Origin: Marmoricola sp.
Lineage (GTDB): Bacteria; Actinomycetota; Actinomycetes; Propionibacteriales; Nocardioidaceae
Assembly: GCA_025964795.1 (NCBI GenBank)
Contig: JAOPYC010000189.1
Span: forward strand, 24,992 to 88,991
Direction of reading: 5' to 3'
Length of the DNA: 64,000 bases
Both the position numbers and the translations under genes were made by a program. Below, in pieces: positions 33,048 through 43,100 of this stretch. The notes under the pieces were generated by a model, which worked only from the letters and a program-made list of their open reading frames with translations, made no database searches and was not told the DNA's origin. Within the stretch, counting starts at the first letter, position 1. Each line of letters opens with the position of its first letter.

Positions 33048-34736
33048 CTACCTGACGGTATGCGGCGACGTGGGAATCTGCTCGGTGCCCTGCGCGCCGG
33101 CGAGGTACTCATGGACCAGGCGTACGGCGATCGCGCCCTCACCGACGGCGGAGGCCACGCGCTTGACCGAGCCACTGCGTACATCCCCAGCGGCGAAGAC
33201 ACCGGGCCGCGAGGTCTCCAGCATGTCAGTACCGGGTGCGGTGCCGGTGAGGACGAAGCCACGCCTGTCCAAGACGATCTGCTCCTCAAGCCAGGCCGTG
33301 TGCGGCACCGCGCCGATCAGGACGAACAATGCGGTGGTGGGGACCTCGGCCCGTTCATCGGTGTCGAGGTTGCGGATCACGACGCTCTCCAGGGCGTCGT
33401 CTCCACGGAGTTCTTCGACTTCTGACTCTCGCCAGACCCGGATCGAGGGTGCGTGCAGGATGCGCTCAGTCAGGTAGTGGGACATGTCGCGGTTCAAGTC
33501 GTCGTGGCGGATCACCAGATGGACCGCCGACGCCCGTGTGGAGAGGAAGACCGCCGCCTGCCCGGCGGAGTTGCCGCCTCCAACGACAGTCACGGGATCT
33601 CCTCGGCACAGCTGGGCCTCGGTCTCGGTGGCCGCGTAGTAGACGCTCGGCGCCTCGAGGTGCTCCAAGCCGGGGGCCTCCAGCCGACGATACGTGGCGC
33701 CGGTGGCCAGCAGGACGGCGCGCGCACTCAGCTCCTCTCCGTCGGTCAGCCGCAGCACATGTCGACCGTCGACGAGATCAAGGGACGCCGCCTCACCGGG
33801 GATGGTGAAGTCGGCGCCGAACCGCCGGGCCTGGACTACAGCTCGGTCAGCCAGCTCGCCGCCGGAGATGCCGACAGGAAAGCCGAGGTAGTTCTCGATC
33901 CGTGACGATGTCGCCGCCTGTCCGCCTGTTGCCGAGGCATCGAGCACAACGGTCGCCAGGCCTTCCGAGGCTGCGTAGACCGCTGCCGCGAGACCGGCGG
34001 GTCCGGCCCCCACGACCAGCACGTCGCACGTCGAGCGCGAGGCGGTTTCTCTCAGACCGAGCGGCTCGGCCAGGTCGACGTTGCTGGGGTTGCGCAGGAC
34101 CCGGGTCCCCTTGTAGATCACGACCGGGGTCTGGTGCCGGGTGATTCCCAGGCGCGTGAGGATTGTTTCTGCCTCCCCGTCCTGCTCGACGTCCACCCAC
34201 GTGTGGGGGATGCGGTTGCGGCTGAGGAACTCGCGGATGCGCCGCGTGTCGGCCGAGGACTTCGATCCGAGAACCCGTAGGCCCGCCCCGAGTCCCAGGT
34301 GCAGCGTCCGTCGGGCGATGAACGCTCGAAGGATCAGGTCACCGAGGCCAGGGTCTTCGGTCACTGCCTCCTTGAGGCCCTCGATCGACACATCCAAGAC
34401 ACCGACGTCCTCCCGCGCGATGGCCGTCAGGTACATCGCCTGACCTGTCAGGAGCGAGAGGTCGCCCAGGAACCGGCCGGGGCCGTGGACCGCGATCAAA
34501 CGCAGCCCTTGGTCGGTCTCCTGGCCGACCACCACGGTGCCGGCAAGCACCACGAACAAGTCGCACTCCCGGTCGCCCTCACAGAAGAGGGTGCCGCGCG
34601 CCGGCACCTCACGCCGGGTGCCGAACCGGCTGAGCGACGCGATCTGCTCGTCAGCGAGCCGGGGGTATGCGCCGTCTGTGTTTGGCGTCTCGGGGTGGCC
34701 CTCGGCGATGGGTTCAGACGAATTGGTCGTCGGCAT
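33048..34736 (-). CDS. FAD-dependent oxidoreductase (thioredoxin-reductase-like) fused to cNMP-binding-like and glutaredoxin-like domains
   Basis: A 562-residue, three-part protein. Residues 25-140 are a cyclic-nucleotide-binding-like domain, but the usual phosphate-contacting Arg is absent (GDLSLLTGQAMYLTA). Residues 152-225 are a glutaredoxin-like fold without CxxC (GSKSSADT at the active-site position, then TPVVIY). Residues 237-562 are a thioredoxin-reductase-like FAD/NAD(P)H module (VLVVGAGPAGLAAAVYAA, VTVVGGGNSAGQAA, PGVFAAGDVRSG). The redox pair CATC of true TrxR is missing; the site reads YYAATETEAQLC, leaving one Cys377. It ends the chaperone/redox operon and its start overlaps the UBP zinc-finger gene. 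NAD(P)H oxidation is expected; the electron acceptor is unknown. Confidence 0.88.
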   Translation of the reverse strand: MPTTNSSEPIAEGHPETPNTDGAYPRLADEQIASLSRFGTRREVPARGTLFCEGDRECDLFVVLAGTVVVGQETDQGLRLIAVHGPGRFLGDLSLLTGQAMYLTAIAREDVGVLDVSIEGLKEAVTEDPGLGDLILRAFIARRTLHLGLGAGLRVLGSKSSADTRRIREFLSRNRIPHTWVDVEQDGEAETILTRLGITRHQTPVVIYKGTRVLRNPSNVDLAEPLGLRETASRSTCDVLVVGAGPAGLAAAVYAASEGLATVVLDASATGGQAATSSRIENYLGFPVGISGGELADRAVVQARRFGADFTIPGEAASLDLVDGRHVLRLTDGEELSARAVLLATGATYRRLEAPGLEHLEAPSVYYAATETEAQLCRGDPVTVVGGGNSAGQAAVFLSTRASAVHLVIRHDDLNRDMSHYLTERILHAPSIRVWRESEVEELRGDDALESVVIRNLDTDERAEVPTTALFVLIGAVPHTAWLEEQIVLDRRGFVLTGTAPGTDMLETSRPGVFAAGDVRSGSVKRVASAVGEGAIAVRLVHEYLAGAQGTEQIPTSPHTVR

Positions 34737-34986
34737 AGCACCATCTCCAGTTCTCCCCAGGTTCTAGGGAGCCGACAACCACATGACCGGCGTTGGCAGC
34801 GTGGGCGCGGGCGTGCCGCATGGGCGATGAGTCGCAACACCCCACCTGTCCGCAGGTGAGGCAGAGCCGGAGATGCACCCACGGCGTACCCAACCGGAGA
34901 CACTCCTCGCAGCCCTTCGAGCGCGGCCGCACGGGTCGCACCAGTGCCAGGTGGACGTCTGGGACCTCACGTGGCGCGGTGCTCAT
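34714..34986 (-). CDS. UBP-type zinc-finger protein
   Basis: A 90-residue protein that is essentially one UBP-type (ZnF_UBP-like) zinc finger: CEECLRLGTPWVHLRLCLTCGQVGCCDSSPMRHARAHA-type spacing of Cys and His. Such stand-alone domains are common in actinobacteria next to redox genes; no ubiquitin exists there, so the ligand is unknown. The ATG at 34986 overlaps the thioredoxin stop by 4 bases, and the 3' end overlaps the oxidoreductase start by 23 bases. The three genes are thus translationally linked. Confidence 0.85.
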   Translation of the reverse strand: MSTAPREVPDVHLALVRPVRPRSKGCEECLRLGTPWVHLRLCLTCGQVGCCDSSPMRHARAHAANAGHVVVGSLEPGENWRWCYADDQFV

Positions 34987-35438
34987 GCTCTTGCCCCGAG
35001 CTCGGTCTGCAGCCATGTCCGCAGCGTCGCTATCGGCGCGGCGCCCACCTGCTGGTCGAGGATCTCGCCTTCGTTGAAGAGCAGCAGGGTTGGGATGGAC
35101 ATGATGTTGAACCTCCGGCTCACCTGAGGGTTCTCGTCGGTGTTGACCTTGACGAGCTTCAGCTGCCCGGCCATCTCACCTGTCAGCTGTTCCAGCGCTG
35201 GGCTGAGCGTTCTGCAGGGACCGCACCAAGGGGCCCAGATGTCGACCAGCACGGGGATTGTCGCCCTCTCCACGACCTCCGTGAAGTCCGCGTCGGTCGC
35301 ATCAGCGATCCAACCCAAGGGAGAGTGACACGCGCCGCATCGGGGAGCTCCGCGCGCGGCGGCCGGCACCCGGTTCTTGGTCTGGCAGCTCGGACACACG
35401 ACGACGCGTCGGGACGGGTCCCGCTTCTCGGTCGTCAT
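34983..35438 (-). CDS. trxC: Thioredoxin with N-terminal zinc ribbon (TrxC type)
   Basis: A 151-residue protein. A zinc ribbon at Cys15, Cys18, Cys34 and Cys37 (CPSC...CGAC) precedes a thioredoxin domain with the redox-active W71-C-G-P-C75 and the cis-Pro loop MSIPTLLLF. This arrangement is that of thioredoxin-2, which responds to oxidation through its zinc site. Its ATG overlaps the clpB stop by 4 bases. Placement between a disaggregase and an atypical FAD reductase suggests thiol repair of unfolded proteins. Confidence 0.92.
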   Translation of the reverse strand: MTTEKRDPSRRVVVCPSCQTKNRVPAAARGAPRCGACHSPLGWIADATDADFTEVVERATIPVLVDIWAPWCGPCRTLSPALEQLTGEMAGQLKLVKVNTDENPQVSRRFNIMSIPTLLLFNEGEILDQQVGAAPIATLRTWLQTELGARA

Positions 35439-38068
35439 GCTGCCCTCTCGTTCCCGACGCCGGCGGTCGGCATCACCGTCAGCTCATCGTTGTCGACCTC
35501 GACCGAGATGCCTGCGCCTTCGAGCACCGCACCCGTCAGGAGTGCTCGGCCCACCCGGGTTTCGACCTCACGCGCGATGAAGCGCCGCAGCGGTCGGGCG
35601 CCGTACGCCGGATCGAAGGCCTGATCGGCGATGAACCGTCGCGCCCCTTCGCTCACCCGCAGGGTGATGCGGCGCTCGGCAAGTCGTGCTTCCAGCTCCT
35701 CGAGGGTGAGATCCACGATGCGTTCGATCTCGCTGAGGGTGAGCGGCTTGAACAGCACGATCTCGTCGACCCGGTTCAGGAACTCGGGCCGGAAGTGGTT
35801 GCGCAAGGTCGACATCACTGCGGCGCGGGCGTCGTCCTTGACCTCACCGTCGGCCGTGACGCCCTCCAGCAGGTATTCCGACCCGATGTTCGAGGTCATG
35901 ATGACCACGGTGTTTCGGAAGTCCACGGTACGGCCCTGGGCGTCGGTCAGCCGCCCATCGTCGAGGACCTGGAGGAGGGTGTTGAAGACATCGACGTGCG
36001 CCTTCTCGATCTCGTCGAGCAAGATCACCGAGAACGGCTTGCGGCGTACCGCTTCGGTCAGCTGGCCTCCCTCTTCGTAGCCGACGTAGCCGGGCGGTGC
36101 GCCCACGAGCCGACTGACGGTGTGCCGCTCCTGGTACTCGCTCATGTCGACGCGAACCATGTTCTCCTCGGTGTCGAAGAGCGCGGCGGCGAGCGTCTTC
36201 GCGAGCTCCGTCTTACCCACACCCGTCGGCCCGAGGAAGATGAAGGATCCGATCGGCCTGCGTGGGCTCTTCACGCCGGACCGTGCGCGGATGATCGCGT
36301 CGGCCACGAGCTGGACCGCCTCGTCCTGGCCGACGACACGCTCGTGCAGCACCTCGTCGAGCCTCAACAACTTGTCGCGCTCACCCTCTTGGAGTCGGGT
36401 GACCGGGATACCGGTCCAGCGAGCGACGATGGAGGCGATCTCCTCAGCCGTCACCACCTCGCGCAGCAACCGGCGCTCACCCTGCTTGCTCGCGAGGCGT
36501 GCCTCGGCCGCCTCGAGCTTCCGCTGCAGCTGTGGGAGCTCCCCGTGACGCAGGGACGCGGCGCGGTTCAGGTCGTACTCACGCTCAGCCCGCTCGCTGT
36601 CCTGACGAACCCGTTCGATCTCCTCGCGCAGCGCCTGCACCTCGCGCAGCGCCGACCGTTCTGCCTCCCACCGCGCTCGCATGGAGTCGGCCTCTGCCCG
36701 GGCGTCGGCAAGTTCTCGACGCAGCTCCTGGAGCCGCGCCTGGCTGGCAGCGTCGTCCTCCTGAGACAGGGCTGCCTCCTCGATCTCCATCCGGGTCACG
36801 CGTCGGGTCAGCTCGTCGAGCTCGGCGGGCATCGAGTCGATCTCGGTGCGCAACATGGCGCACGCCTCGTCGACGAGGTCGATGGCCTTGTCGGGCAAGA
36901 AGCGGTCGGAGATGTAGCGATGGCTCATCGTCACTGCAGCGACGAGCGCACCGTCGTGGATCTTCACCCCGTGGAACACCTCGAAACGCTCCCGTAGGCC
37001 GCGCAGGATCGACAGGGCGTCCTCGACAGTGGGCTCGTCCACCAGCACGGGCTGGAACCGACGTTCCAGTGCCGCGTCCTTCTCGACGTGCGCGCGGTAC
37101 TCATCCAGGGTGGTGGCGCCGATCATGTGCAGCTCACCACGCGCCAGCAGCGGCTTGAGCATGTTGCCGGCGTCCATGGAGCCCTCCGCGGCCCCGGCGC
37201 CGACGACGGTGTGCAGCTCGTCGACGAAGAGCAGGATCCTGCCTTCGCCGCTCTGCACCTCGTTGAGGACCGCCTTCAGCCGTTCCTCGAACTCCCCTCG
37301 GTACTTGGCACCTGCGACCAGGGCTCCCATGTCGAGTGCGAACACGGTCTTGCCGCGCAACCCCTCGGGGACATCACCGTTGTTGATCCGCTGCGCGAGC
37401 CCCTCGACGATCGCTGTCTTCCCGACGCCGGGTTCACCGATCAGAACGGGATTGTTCTTCGACTTGCGCGACAGGATCTGGATCGTGCGTCGGATCTCGG
37501 AGTCCCGTCCGATCACCGGTTCGAGCCTCCCCGCTCCCGCATCGGCGACCAGGTCGCGTCCGTACTTCTCCAGCGCCTCATAGGTTCCTTCGGGGCTCGC
37601 CGACGTGACCCGCTGGTGTCCCCTGACCTCGGTCAGCTTCGCCAGGAACCGGTCCTTGGTCAGACCCTGCTCTCGCAGCAGCCGCCCGGCCGCGGACCTC
37701 GCCCCTTCGTCGATGAGGGCCACCACCAAGTGCTCCACGGAGACGTACTCGTCCTTGAGCCGGCGTGCCTCGTGGTCGGCGGCCTCGAGCAGACGAGACA
37801 GCCGCTGGGTGACGAACACCTGACCGGGTGAGGATCCTGGCCCCGATACCTTGGGGCGCCGCTCGAGCTCGGCTTCGAGGTCCTCCCGGAGTCGGTCCGG
37901 GTCGGCCCCGGCTCTCGCCAACAATGGACCGACCAGCCCATCGCTCTGGTCAAGGAGCGCGAGGAGGAGGTGCTCTCCGTCCACCTCGGTGTGGCCGAAG
38001 CGAAGTGCCTTGGTCTGGGCGTCGTGGAGCGCCTCCTGCGACTTCTGCGTGAGTCGATTCATGTCCAT
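35435..38068 (-). CDS. clpB: ATP-dependent chaperone ClpB
   Basis: An 877-residue Hsp100 disaggregase. It has Clp-N repeats (1-145), a first AAA+ module with GEPGVGKT and LFVDELHT, the long coiled-coil middle domain (about 400-530, rich in Arg/Glu heptads), a second AAA+ module with [15 protein letters not shown], and a C-terminal Clp-D2-small domain. It works with DnaK, DnaJ and GrpE, all encoded upstream, to resolve aggregates. The ATG at 38068 follows GGAGAAGA and overlaps the end of the MerR-like gene. Confidence 0.95.
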   Translation of the reverse strand: MDMNRLTQKSQEALHDAQTKALRFGHTEVDGEHLLLALLDQSDGLVGPLLARAGADPDRLREDLEAELERRPKVSGPGSSPGQVFVTQRLSRLLEAADHEARRLKDEYVSVEHLVVALIDEGARSAAGRLLREQGLTKDRFLAKLTEVRGHQRVTSASPEGTYEALEKYGRDLVADAGAGRLEPVIGRDSEIRRTIQILSRKSKNNPVLIGEPGVGKTAIVEGLAQRINNGDVPEGLRGKTVFALDMGALVAGAKYRGEFEERLKAVLNEVQSGEGRILLFVDELHTVVGAGAAEGSMDAGNMLKPLLARGELHMIGATTLDEYRAHVEKDAALERRFQPVLVDEPTVEDALSILRGLRERFEVFHGVKIHDGALVAAVTMSHRYISDRFLPDKAIDLVDEACAMLRTEIDSMPAELDELTRRVTRMEIEEAALSQEDDAASQARLQELRRELADARAEADSMRARWEAERSALREVQALREEIERVRQDSERAEREYDLNRAASLRHGELPQLQRKLEAAEARLASKQGERRLLREVVTAEEIASIVARWTGIPVTRLQEGERDKLLRLDEVLHERVVGQDEAVQLVADAIIRARSGVKSPRRPIGSFIFLGPTGVGKTELAKTLAAALFDTEENMVRVDMSEYQERHTVSRLVGAPPGYVGYEEGGQLTEAVRRKPFSVILLDEIEKAHVDVFNTLLQVLDDGRLTDAQGRTVDFRNTVVIMTSNIGSEYLLEGVTADGEVKDDARAAVMSTLRNHFRPEFLNRVDEIVLFKPLTLSEIERIVDLTLEELEARLAERRITLRVSEGARRFIADQAFDPAYGARPLRRFIAREVETRVGRALLTGAVLEGAGISVEVDNDELTVMPTAGVGNERAA

Positions 38069-38376
38069 CGGTCTTCTCCTGCCTGGCGGTGGCGGTGCAT
38101 GCGCTCGAGCTGCTCGATCCGGTCGAGCAGGTCGATGACCACTCCGATCGCGGCGTAGTTCAGATTGAGTCCCTGCCGCAGGCGCTGGACCCGGGACATC
38201 GCGCGCACCTCGATGGTCTCGAACCACAGGTCACCTCCTGCGTCACGTGTCGCCTCGAGCAGGCCGAGCGACACCAGCCGCCGGATCAGCTCCGGGTGGA
38301 CCCCGGTCAGACGGGCATAGGTGTCCAGTCCCAGCCGGCTGGGACGGGCGAGGGCGTAGGTGGTCGTGGCCTTCAT
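38059..38376 (-). CDS. MerR-like chaperone modulator (CbpM/HspR-like)
   Basis: A 105-residue protein with a MerR-type winged helix ([22 protein letters not shown]) and a following helical region with [32 protein letters not shown]. The lack of an N-terminal HspR signature and the position directly behind dnaJ match CbpM, which binds the J-domain of CbpA. DNA binding as an HspR-like repressor remains possible. It overlaps dnaJ by 4 bases and clpB by 10. Confidence 0.8.
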   Translation of the reverse strand: MKATTTYALARPSRLGLDTYARLTGVHPELIRRLVSLGLLEATRDAGGDLWFETIEVRAMSRVQRLRQGLNLNYAAIGVVIDLLDRIEQLERMHRHRQAGEDRWT

Positions 38377-39341
38377 CGGACCCTCCTGGCATCGAACGTG
38401 GAGGTGTTGCGCAGCTCTTCGAAGAGTCGCCGCTCCTCTGGTGAGAGCGAGGGCGGCATCTTGATCTGCGTCTCGGCGTACAGGTCACCAGGCTCGCCCC
38501 TGCGGTTGGGCAGACCCCGGCCCTTGAGGCGGAGCCGACGTCCGCTGGAAGTGCCGGTAGGGACACTGACGGTGGCCGGTCCGCCGGGGGTGTCGATGCT
38601 GATCGTCGCTCCCAGTGCCGCCTCCCACGGTGCCAGCGGCAGAAGCACCTGCAGGTCGCGGCCGTTGAGCCGGTAGCGAGAATGAGGAGCGATCCGCACG
38701 ACGAGGTACAGGTCGCCGGCCTCGGCGCCGCCCGTTCCGCGGCCCCCCTGTCCGCGCAACCGGATTCGCTGACCGTCGACGACCCCGGCCGGGATGGTCA
38801 CATCGAGCGTCCGTGGCCCATCCGGGCCGCTGATCGTCAGGCTGCGTTGCGTTCCCCGGTAGGCCTCCTCGAGGGTGACCTCCATCTCGGTCTCGTGGTC
38901 TCCACCGGGGACCGGTCCCCAGCCGCCCCGCTCCCGGGAGCCGAACATCCCGCCGAGAAGGTCCTCGAGGTCGATGTCGTCGCCGAAGTCGAAGCGGGCT
39001 CCACCGGTGCCCCTCGCACCACCGCCCCAGGACGCCTGCCCACCAGAGGGCCCGCGGGCGCTGGCACCTGCGTAGGCGCGCTGCTGCTGGCGGTACGCCT
39101 CCGGGTCCACGTCTCGCGGCACCCGGCGGAAGTCTCCCCCGAAGTTGTCGTAGCGCTTGCGCTGCTCAGGATCGGAGAGCACATCGTAGGCTTCCGAGAT
39201 TTCCTTGAACCGCGCCTCCGCGGCGGGATCCTTGTTGACGTCGGGGTGGTTCTCGCGCGCCAGCCGGCGGTAGGCCCGCTGGATCTCGGACCCGTCAGCA
39301 TCACGACGAACTCCGAGGTCCTCGTAGAAGTCCCGGGCCAT
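38373..39341 (-). CDS. DnaJ/CbpA-type J-domain co-chaperone
   Basis: A 322-residue protein with an N-terminal J-domain (His32-Pro33-Asp34), a Gly/Arg-rich linker (about 80-125) and the two C-terminal substrate-binding domains ([19 protein letters not shown]). It has no CxxCxGxG zinc-finger region, so it is CbpA-like (class B). It stimulates DnaK ATPase. The ATG at 39341 shares one base with the grpE stop (TGATG); the GTG one codon upstream is less likely. Possible symbols are dnaJ or cbpA. Confidence 0.92.
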   Translation of the reverse strand: MARDFYEDLGVRRDADGSEIQRAYRRLARENHPDVNKDPAAEARFKEISEAYDVLSDPEQRKRYDNFGGDFRRVPRDVDPEAYRQQQRAYAGASARGPSGGQASWGGGARGTGGARFDFGDDIDLEDLLGGMFGSRERGGWGPVPGGDHETEMEVTLEEAYRGTQRSLTISGPDGPRTLDVTIPAGVVDGQRIRLRGQGGRGTGGAEAGDLYLVVRIAPHSRYRLNGRDLQVLLPLAPWEAALGATISIDTPGGPATVSVPTGTSSGRRLRLKGRGLPNRRGEPGDLYAETQIKMPPSLSPEERRLFEELRNTSTFDARRVR

Positions 39342-39832
39342 CACTGGCTCCTGGTGGCCACCACGACAGCAGCAGGCCTGAGGACCTCCCCGTTGGACCC
39401 ATAGCCGGGCCGGACGACGCTCGCGACGGTTCCAGGGACGAGCTCCTCGTCTGCGACCGTGCCGACGGCCTCATGCACGGCCGGGTCGAAGGCCACTCCG
39501 ACATCCTCGCGCCGGGGGTAGCCGAGATCGGCCAGGACGGTGACCGCCTGCTGCTGCACCGCTCGAAGGCCCTCGACCAGCTGGCCGTGGTCGGAGGACG
39601 AGGCGTGGTCGAGCGCACGTTCGAGGTTGTCCAGGACCGGCAGCCACTTGGTCGCGGTCCGCGCCCGCTCCTGCTCCCTGGCGCGGACCAGCTCCTGGGC
39701 GCACCGCTTCCGGAAGTTGTCCAGCTCTGCGGCGGTACGCCGCCAGCGGTCGTCGAGCTCGGCGATCTCCGCCATCAGGTCCTCCCGAGGGCTCTCGACG
39801 GGCTCTGGTGTCGTGGAAGGTTGCTCGGACAT
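39341..39832 (-). CDS. grpE: Nucleotide exchange factor GrpE
   Basis: A 163-residue GrpE of family length. A coiled-coil N-terminal half ([23 protein letters not shown]) leads to a beta domain with [16 protein letters not shown] and [20 protein letters not shown]. It releases ADP from the DnaK encoded directly upstream (6-base gap). The C-terminus overlaps the J-protein start. Confidence 0.94.
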   Translation of the reverse strand: MSEQPSTTPEPVESPREDLMAEIAELDDRWRRTAAELDNFRKRCAQELVRAREQERARTATKWLPVLDNLERALDHASSSDHGQLVEGLRAVQQQAVTVLADLGYPRREDVGVAFDPAVHEAVGTVADEELVPGTVASVVRPGYGSNGEVLRPAAVVVATRSQ

Positions 39833-39838
39833 GGCAGG

Positions 39839-41728
39839 TCAGTGCGTCGTGAACTCGGCGTCGATCACGTCATCGGAGTCCTCCGGTGACGAGCCGGGGC
39901 TGGACCCATCGTCCGACTGCGCTGAGCCTGCGGACCGGGCGGAGGCAGCCAGAGACTGGCCCAGCTGGTGCAGCTCCCCCGTCAGGGCACGCACACGGTC
40001 GATCGGCGCCTGTTCCTCCAGAGCGGCACGAGCGTCGGCGATCAGCATCTCGGCGCGGGCCCGCTCGTGCTCTGGTACGGCTCCCGCGTTCTCCTCGAGA
40101 CTGCGCTGGACCTGGTAGGTCACGGCGTCCAGCTCGTTGCGAGCGTCGATCAGCTCCCGGTGTGCCGCGTCCTCGGTGCGGTGCGCCTCGGCGTCCTTGA
40201 CCATCCGCTCGACGTCACCCTGGTCGAGGTTGGAGGTCTCGCTGATCGTGACCTCCTGTTCTCCGCCGGTGTCCTTGTCGCGGGCCGAGACGTGCAGGAT
40301 GCCGTTCGCGTCGATGTCGAAGGTGACCTCGATCTGAGGGGTGCCCCGCGGGGCGGGTCGGATGTTCTCCAGGCGGAACCTGGCGAGGACGCGGTTGTCC
40401 GCCGCGCGTTCACGCTCCCCCTGGAGCACCACCACGTCGACAGCCGACTGGTTGTCCTCGGCGGTGCTGAAGACCTCGGTACGTCGCGCAGGGATGGTGG
40501 TGTTGCGCTCGATGACCTTGGTCATCACGCCACCGAGAGTCTCCAGCCCCAGCGACAGCGGAGTGACGTCGAGGAGAAGAACGTCCTTGACATCGCCCTT
40601 GATGATGGCGGCCTGGACCGCGGCACCGATGGCCACGACCTCGTCCGGGTTGACGGTCATGTTCGGCTCCCGCCCACCCGTGAGGCGGCGTACGAGCGAC
40701 TGGACCGCCGGGATGCGCGTCGACCCACCGACCAGGATCACCTCATCGATGTCGTCGGCGGTGAGCCTTCCGTCGGCCATCGCCTGCTGGACGGGGCCCA
40801 GGCACCGCTCCACCAGGTCCGTCGTGAGCTGGTCGAACATCGAGCGCATCAGGTTGAGGTTCAGGTGCTTGGGTCCCGAGGCGTCAGCGGTCACGAAGGG
40901 CAGGTTGACCGCGGTCTGGGTGACCGAGGAGAGCTCCACCTTCGCCTTCTCCGCCGCCTCGAACAACCGCTGAAGCGCCTGCGCGTCCTCGCGCAAGTCG
41001 ATGCCGTTGGACTTCTTGAACTCATCGGCCAGGTAGTCGACGATCCGGCGGTCGAAGTCGTCGCCCCCGAGATGAGTGTCCCCGGCGGTGGAACGGACCT
41101 CGACCACCCCCTCACCGACGGTCAGGATGCTGACGTCGAAGGTGCCGCCACCGAGGTCGAAGACCAGCACGGTCTCGTTCTCGAGCTTGTCCATGCCGTA
41201 GGCCAAAGCCGCGGCAGTCGGCTCGTTGATGATCCGCAGGACCTCCAGACCGGCGATCTTGCCGGCGTCCTTGGTGGCCTGACGTTGGGCATCGTTGAAG
41301 TGGGCCGGGACGGTGATGACCGCCTCCGTGACCCGCTCCCCCAGGAACCGGCCCGCGTCCTCGACGAGCTTGCGCAGCACCTGGGCCGAGATCTCTTCAG
41401 GCGCATAGTCCTTGCCGTTCACGCGAAACCGCACCGCGTCGTCAGGCCCGGGGACCACGTCGAAGGAGACCGCGTTGAGCTCGCTGCTGACCTCGTCGTA
41501 CTTGCGGCCGATGAAGCGCTTCGCCGAGGAGATGGTGCCCTTGGGGTTGAGGATCGCCTGTCGGCGGGCCATCTGGCCCACCAGGCGTTCACCTGACTCG
41601 AGGAATGCCACCACCGAGGGGGTGGTCCGGTCACCCTCGGCGTTGGGGATGACCTGCGGTTGACCGCCTTCCATGGCCGCGATCACCGAGTTCGTCGTAC
41701 CCAGGTCGATGCCCACAGCAGTTGCCAT
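39839..41728 (-). CDS. dnaK: Chaperone protein DnaK (Hsp70)
   Basis: A 629-residue Hsp70. The ATPase domain begins [19 protein letters not shown] and contains [14 protein letters not shown] and [14 protein letters not shown]. The substrate-binding domain ([17 protein letters not shown]) and a lid ending [11 protein letters not shown] follow. The length and the co-operonic ClpB suggest a second, stress-type DnaK rather than the main housekeeping copy, which cannot be checked here. The ATG at 41728 is set by the conserved N-terminus. First of the eight-gene operon. The 122-base upstream gap shows no HAIR-type HspR site (CTTGAGT-N7-ACTCAAG) and no clear promoter. Confidence 0.95.
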   Translation of the reverse strand: MATAVGIDLGTTNSVIAAMEGGQPQVIPNAEGDRTTPSVVAFLESGERLVGQMARRQAILNPKGTISSAKRFIGRKYDEVSSELNAVSFDVVPGPDDAVRFRVNGKDYAPEEISAQVLRKLVEDAGRFLGERVTEAVITVPAHFNDAQRQATKDAGKIAGLEVLRIINEPTAAALAYGMDKLENETVLVFDLGGGTFDVSILTVGEGVVEVRSTAGDTHLGGDDFDRRIVDYLADEFKKSNGIDLREDAQALQRLFEAAEKAKVELSSVTQTAVNLPFVTADASGPKHLNLNLMRSMFDQLTTDLVERCLGPVQQAMADGRLTADDIDEVILVGGSTRIPAVQSLVRRLTGGREPNMTVNPDEVVAIGAAVQAAIIKGDVKDVLLLDVTPLSLGLETLGGVMTKVIERNTTIPARRTEVFSTAEDNQSAVDVVVLQGERERAADNRVLARFRLENIRPAPRGTPQIEVTFDIDANGILHVSARDKDTGGEQEVTISETSNLDQGDVERMVKDAEAHRTEDAAHRELIDARNELDAVTYQVQRSLEENAGAVPEHERARAEMLIADARAALEEQAPIDRVRALTGELHQLGQSLAASARSAGSAQSDDGSSPGSSPEDSDDVIDAEFTTH

Positions 41729-41850
41729 GACTCTTCTCGATTCGATGAGGGGTTGCCTACTACTTGATGCTGTCGGCAGTCGCGACCCACGGCATCCCGC
41801 GAACGGGGTATACGCCACTCCGGGCGTACGGCGACGCCGCGGAGCAGTAG

Positions 41851-42738
41851 TCAGGACGAGAGGTGCTGCATCGCCAGCACGGTCAGCTCGACCCGGGAGT
41901 GAATGTCCAGCTTGAGGTACACGTGCTTGAGATGTGCGTCGACCGTGTGCGGGGACAGCGTCAAGAGGTCGGCAATGCTCCGGTTCGTCAGGCCGTCGGC
42001 CACCAGCCCGGCCACCCGGATCTCCGCCCTGGTCAGAGAGTTCCACCGGTCCGGGGTCGTCGCGCGCGGGGACGGGGGTGTAACGCTGGCCAACGGATAG
42101 TTCCTGGGTGCCGCCAGTGTCCGGTTCGCGGGCGCTCTCGCCGCGAGGTACTCCGTCGGCGTCAGGTAGAGCGGGTTCTCGATCACGCTGTTGCCCAGGA
42201 GCACGTGCGGATGCGTCTGCAAGACGTCGACCAGCATCTGCACACTGAACCGCTGCAGGTCATAGAGGCACATGAAGATCGCCGGAGCCTCAGCAACGAC
42301 GTCGTTGACCGCGGACTCGTAGACGAAGAAGTCGTCTGCACCCACTGGCATCGGAAGCACCCAGGACATCTCCCCGGCGGCACGGAGAAGGGGAAACTCT
42401 TCCTCACAGGCCTTGCTCAAGCTCGTCGCCAGGAACGAGGTCATGTGTGCGACCGAGAACTCCCCGGCCTGGAGGTAGACCGACGATGCGTGGTCGATGT
42501 CGAGCTGGTCAGCACGTTGCGGCCAGGAGCTGATCCCCGCTGCTTCCACCTGCTGCCTCAATCGGGCGGGCTCGACGTCGTCGATCAGGCAGAGGCACTT
42601 GTCTCCCTCGCGGATCCCTTCCCGCAAGAACGGCAGCAGCAAGCCATCACGTTCCTGCGGCCCGGAGTACAGCGCGCAGACGTGGGTGCCGGGACGGACA
42701 TCTCCAGCGCCCGGTATGCCCAGACCGACGTCACTCAT
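41851..42738 (-). CDS. MEDS-domain LuxR-type regulator
   Basis: A 295-residue protein. The N-terminal MEDS domain ([36 protein letters not shown]...) is a RecA/DcmR-like sensor associated with one-carbon and stress regulators. It is followed by a LuxR HTH ([43 protein letters not shown]). The ATG at 42738 is preferred over 42765 because MEDS similarity begins soon after it. It is directly upstream of dnaK on the same strand (122-base gap) and is the natural candidate regulator of the chaperone/redox operon. Confidence 0.82.
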   Translation of the reverse strand: MSDVGLGIPGAGDVRPGTHVCALYSGPQERDGLLLPFLREGIREGDKCLCLIDDVEPARLRQQVEAAGISSWPQRADQLDIDHASSVYLQAGEFSVAHMTSFLATSLSKACEEEFPLLRAAGEMSWVLPMPVGADDFFVYESAVNDVVAEAPAIFMCLYDLQRFSVQMLVDVLQTHPHVLLGNSVIENPLYLTPTEYLAARAPANRTLAAPRNYPLASVTPPSPRATTPDRWNSLTRAEIRVAGLVADGLTNRSIADLLTLSPHTVDAHLKHVYLKLDIHSRVELTVLAMQHLSS

Positions 42739-42907
42739 TCCAAGATCCCGCGTCGAGTGGCGCACTCCGGTCCAGGCCCCGGGCCGAAAGATCCCCGTCC
42801 ATCATCTGGCAGTCGTCCACCGCTACCACCATGCGGTCTCCCTCGTCGTGCCACGTCCCTCGTGCAGGCCATAGCCCTCGAATTACAACCGGCCACGCTC
42901 GCGCATG

Positions 42908-42931
42908 GGTATCGGTAGAGCTGCCGATACC
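42908..42931. repeat. Perfect 8-bp inverted repeat upstream of the MEDS-LuxR gene
   Basis: GGTATCGG (42908-42915) and CCGATACC (42924-42931) are exact complements separated by TAGAGCTG. It sits in the 362-base gene-free stretch 42739-43100, about 170 bases upstream of the MEDS-LuxR start, and could be its operator. The rest of that stretch holds only the tRNA-Thr fragment. Confidence 0.5.
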
Positions 42932-42973
42932 GACGGGCACGCGGTCGCTGACTCTGCCGCCGAGGCAGGCGCC

Positions 42974-43020
42974 TGGGAGCCGCCTAGCGGAATCGAAGCG
43001 ATGACCTTCTCGCTACGAGT
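42974..43020 (-). pseudogene. 3' half of a tRNA-Thr(CGU)-like gene, candidate attachment-site scar
   Basis: On the minus strand the sequence runs CTCGTAG (anticodon loop with CGT), then GAAGGTC and a TTCGATTC T-loop, and ends AGGCGGCTCCCA. This matches the 3' half of actinobacterial tRNA-Thr. The 5' half is absent: there is no GCCGCCT acceptor strand and the anticodon stem is unpaired. A 33-base core (42977-43009) recurs at 52554-52586 with 31 identities in the same orientation. Such 3' tRNA fragments are typical products of site-specific integration. Confidence 0.65.
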
Positions 43021-43100
43021 CAACCGGTCAGGCTGCACACGACTCCACAGCAGTCCGCTCCACCACGAAAACGCGCTCGCCGAGAGACCCCGCGATGGGC

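Noticed and set aside
41729..41850. An HspR (HAIR) operator before dnaK
   Set aside because: No CTTGAGT-N7-ACTCAAG or close variant is visible in the gap.
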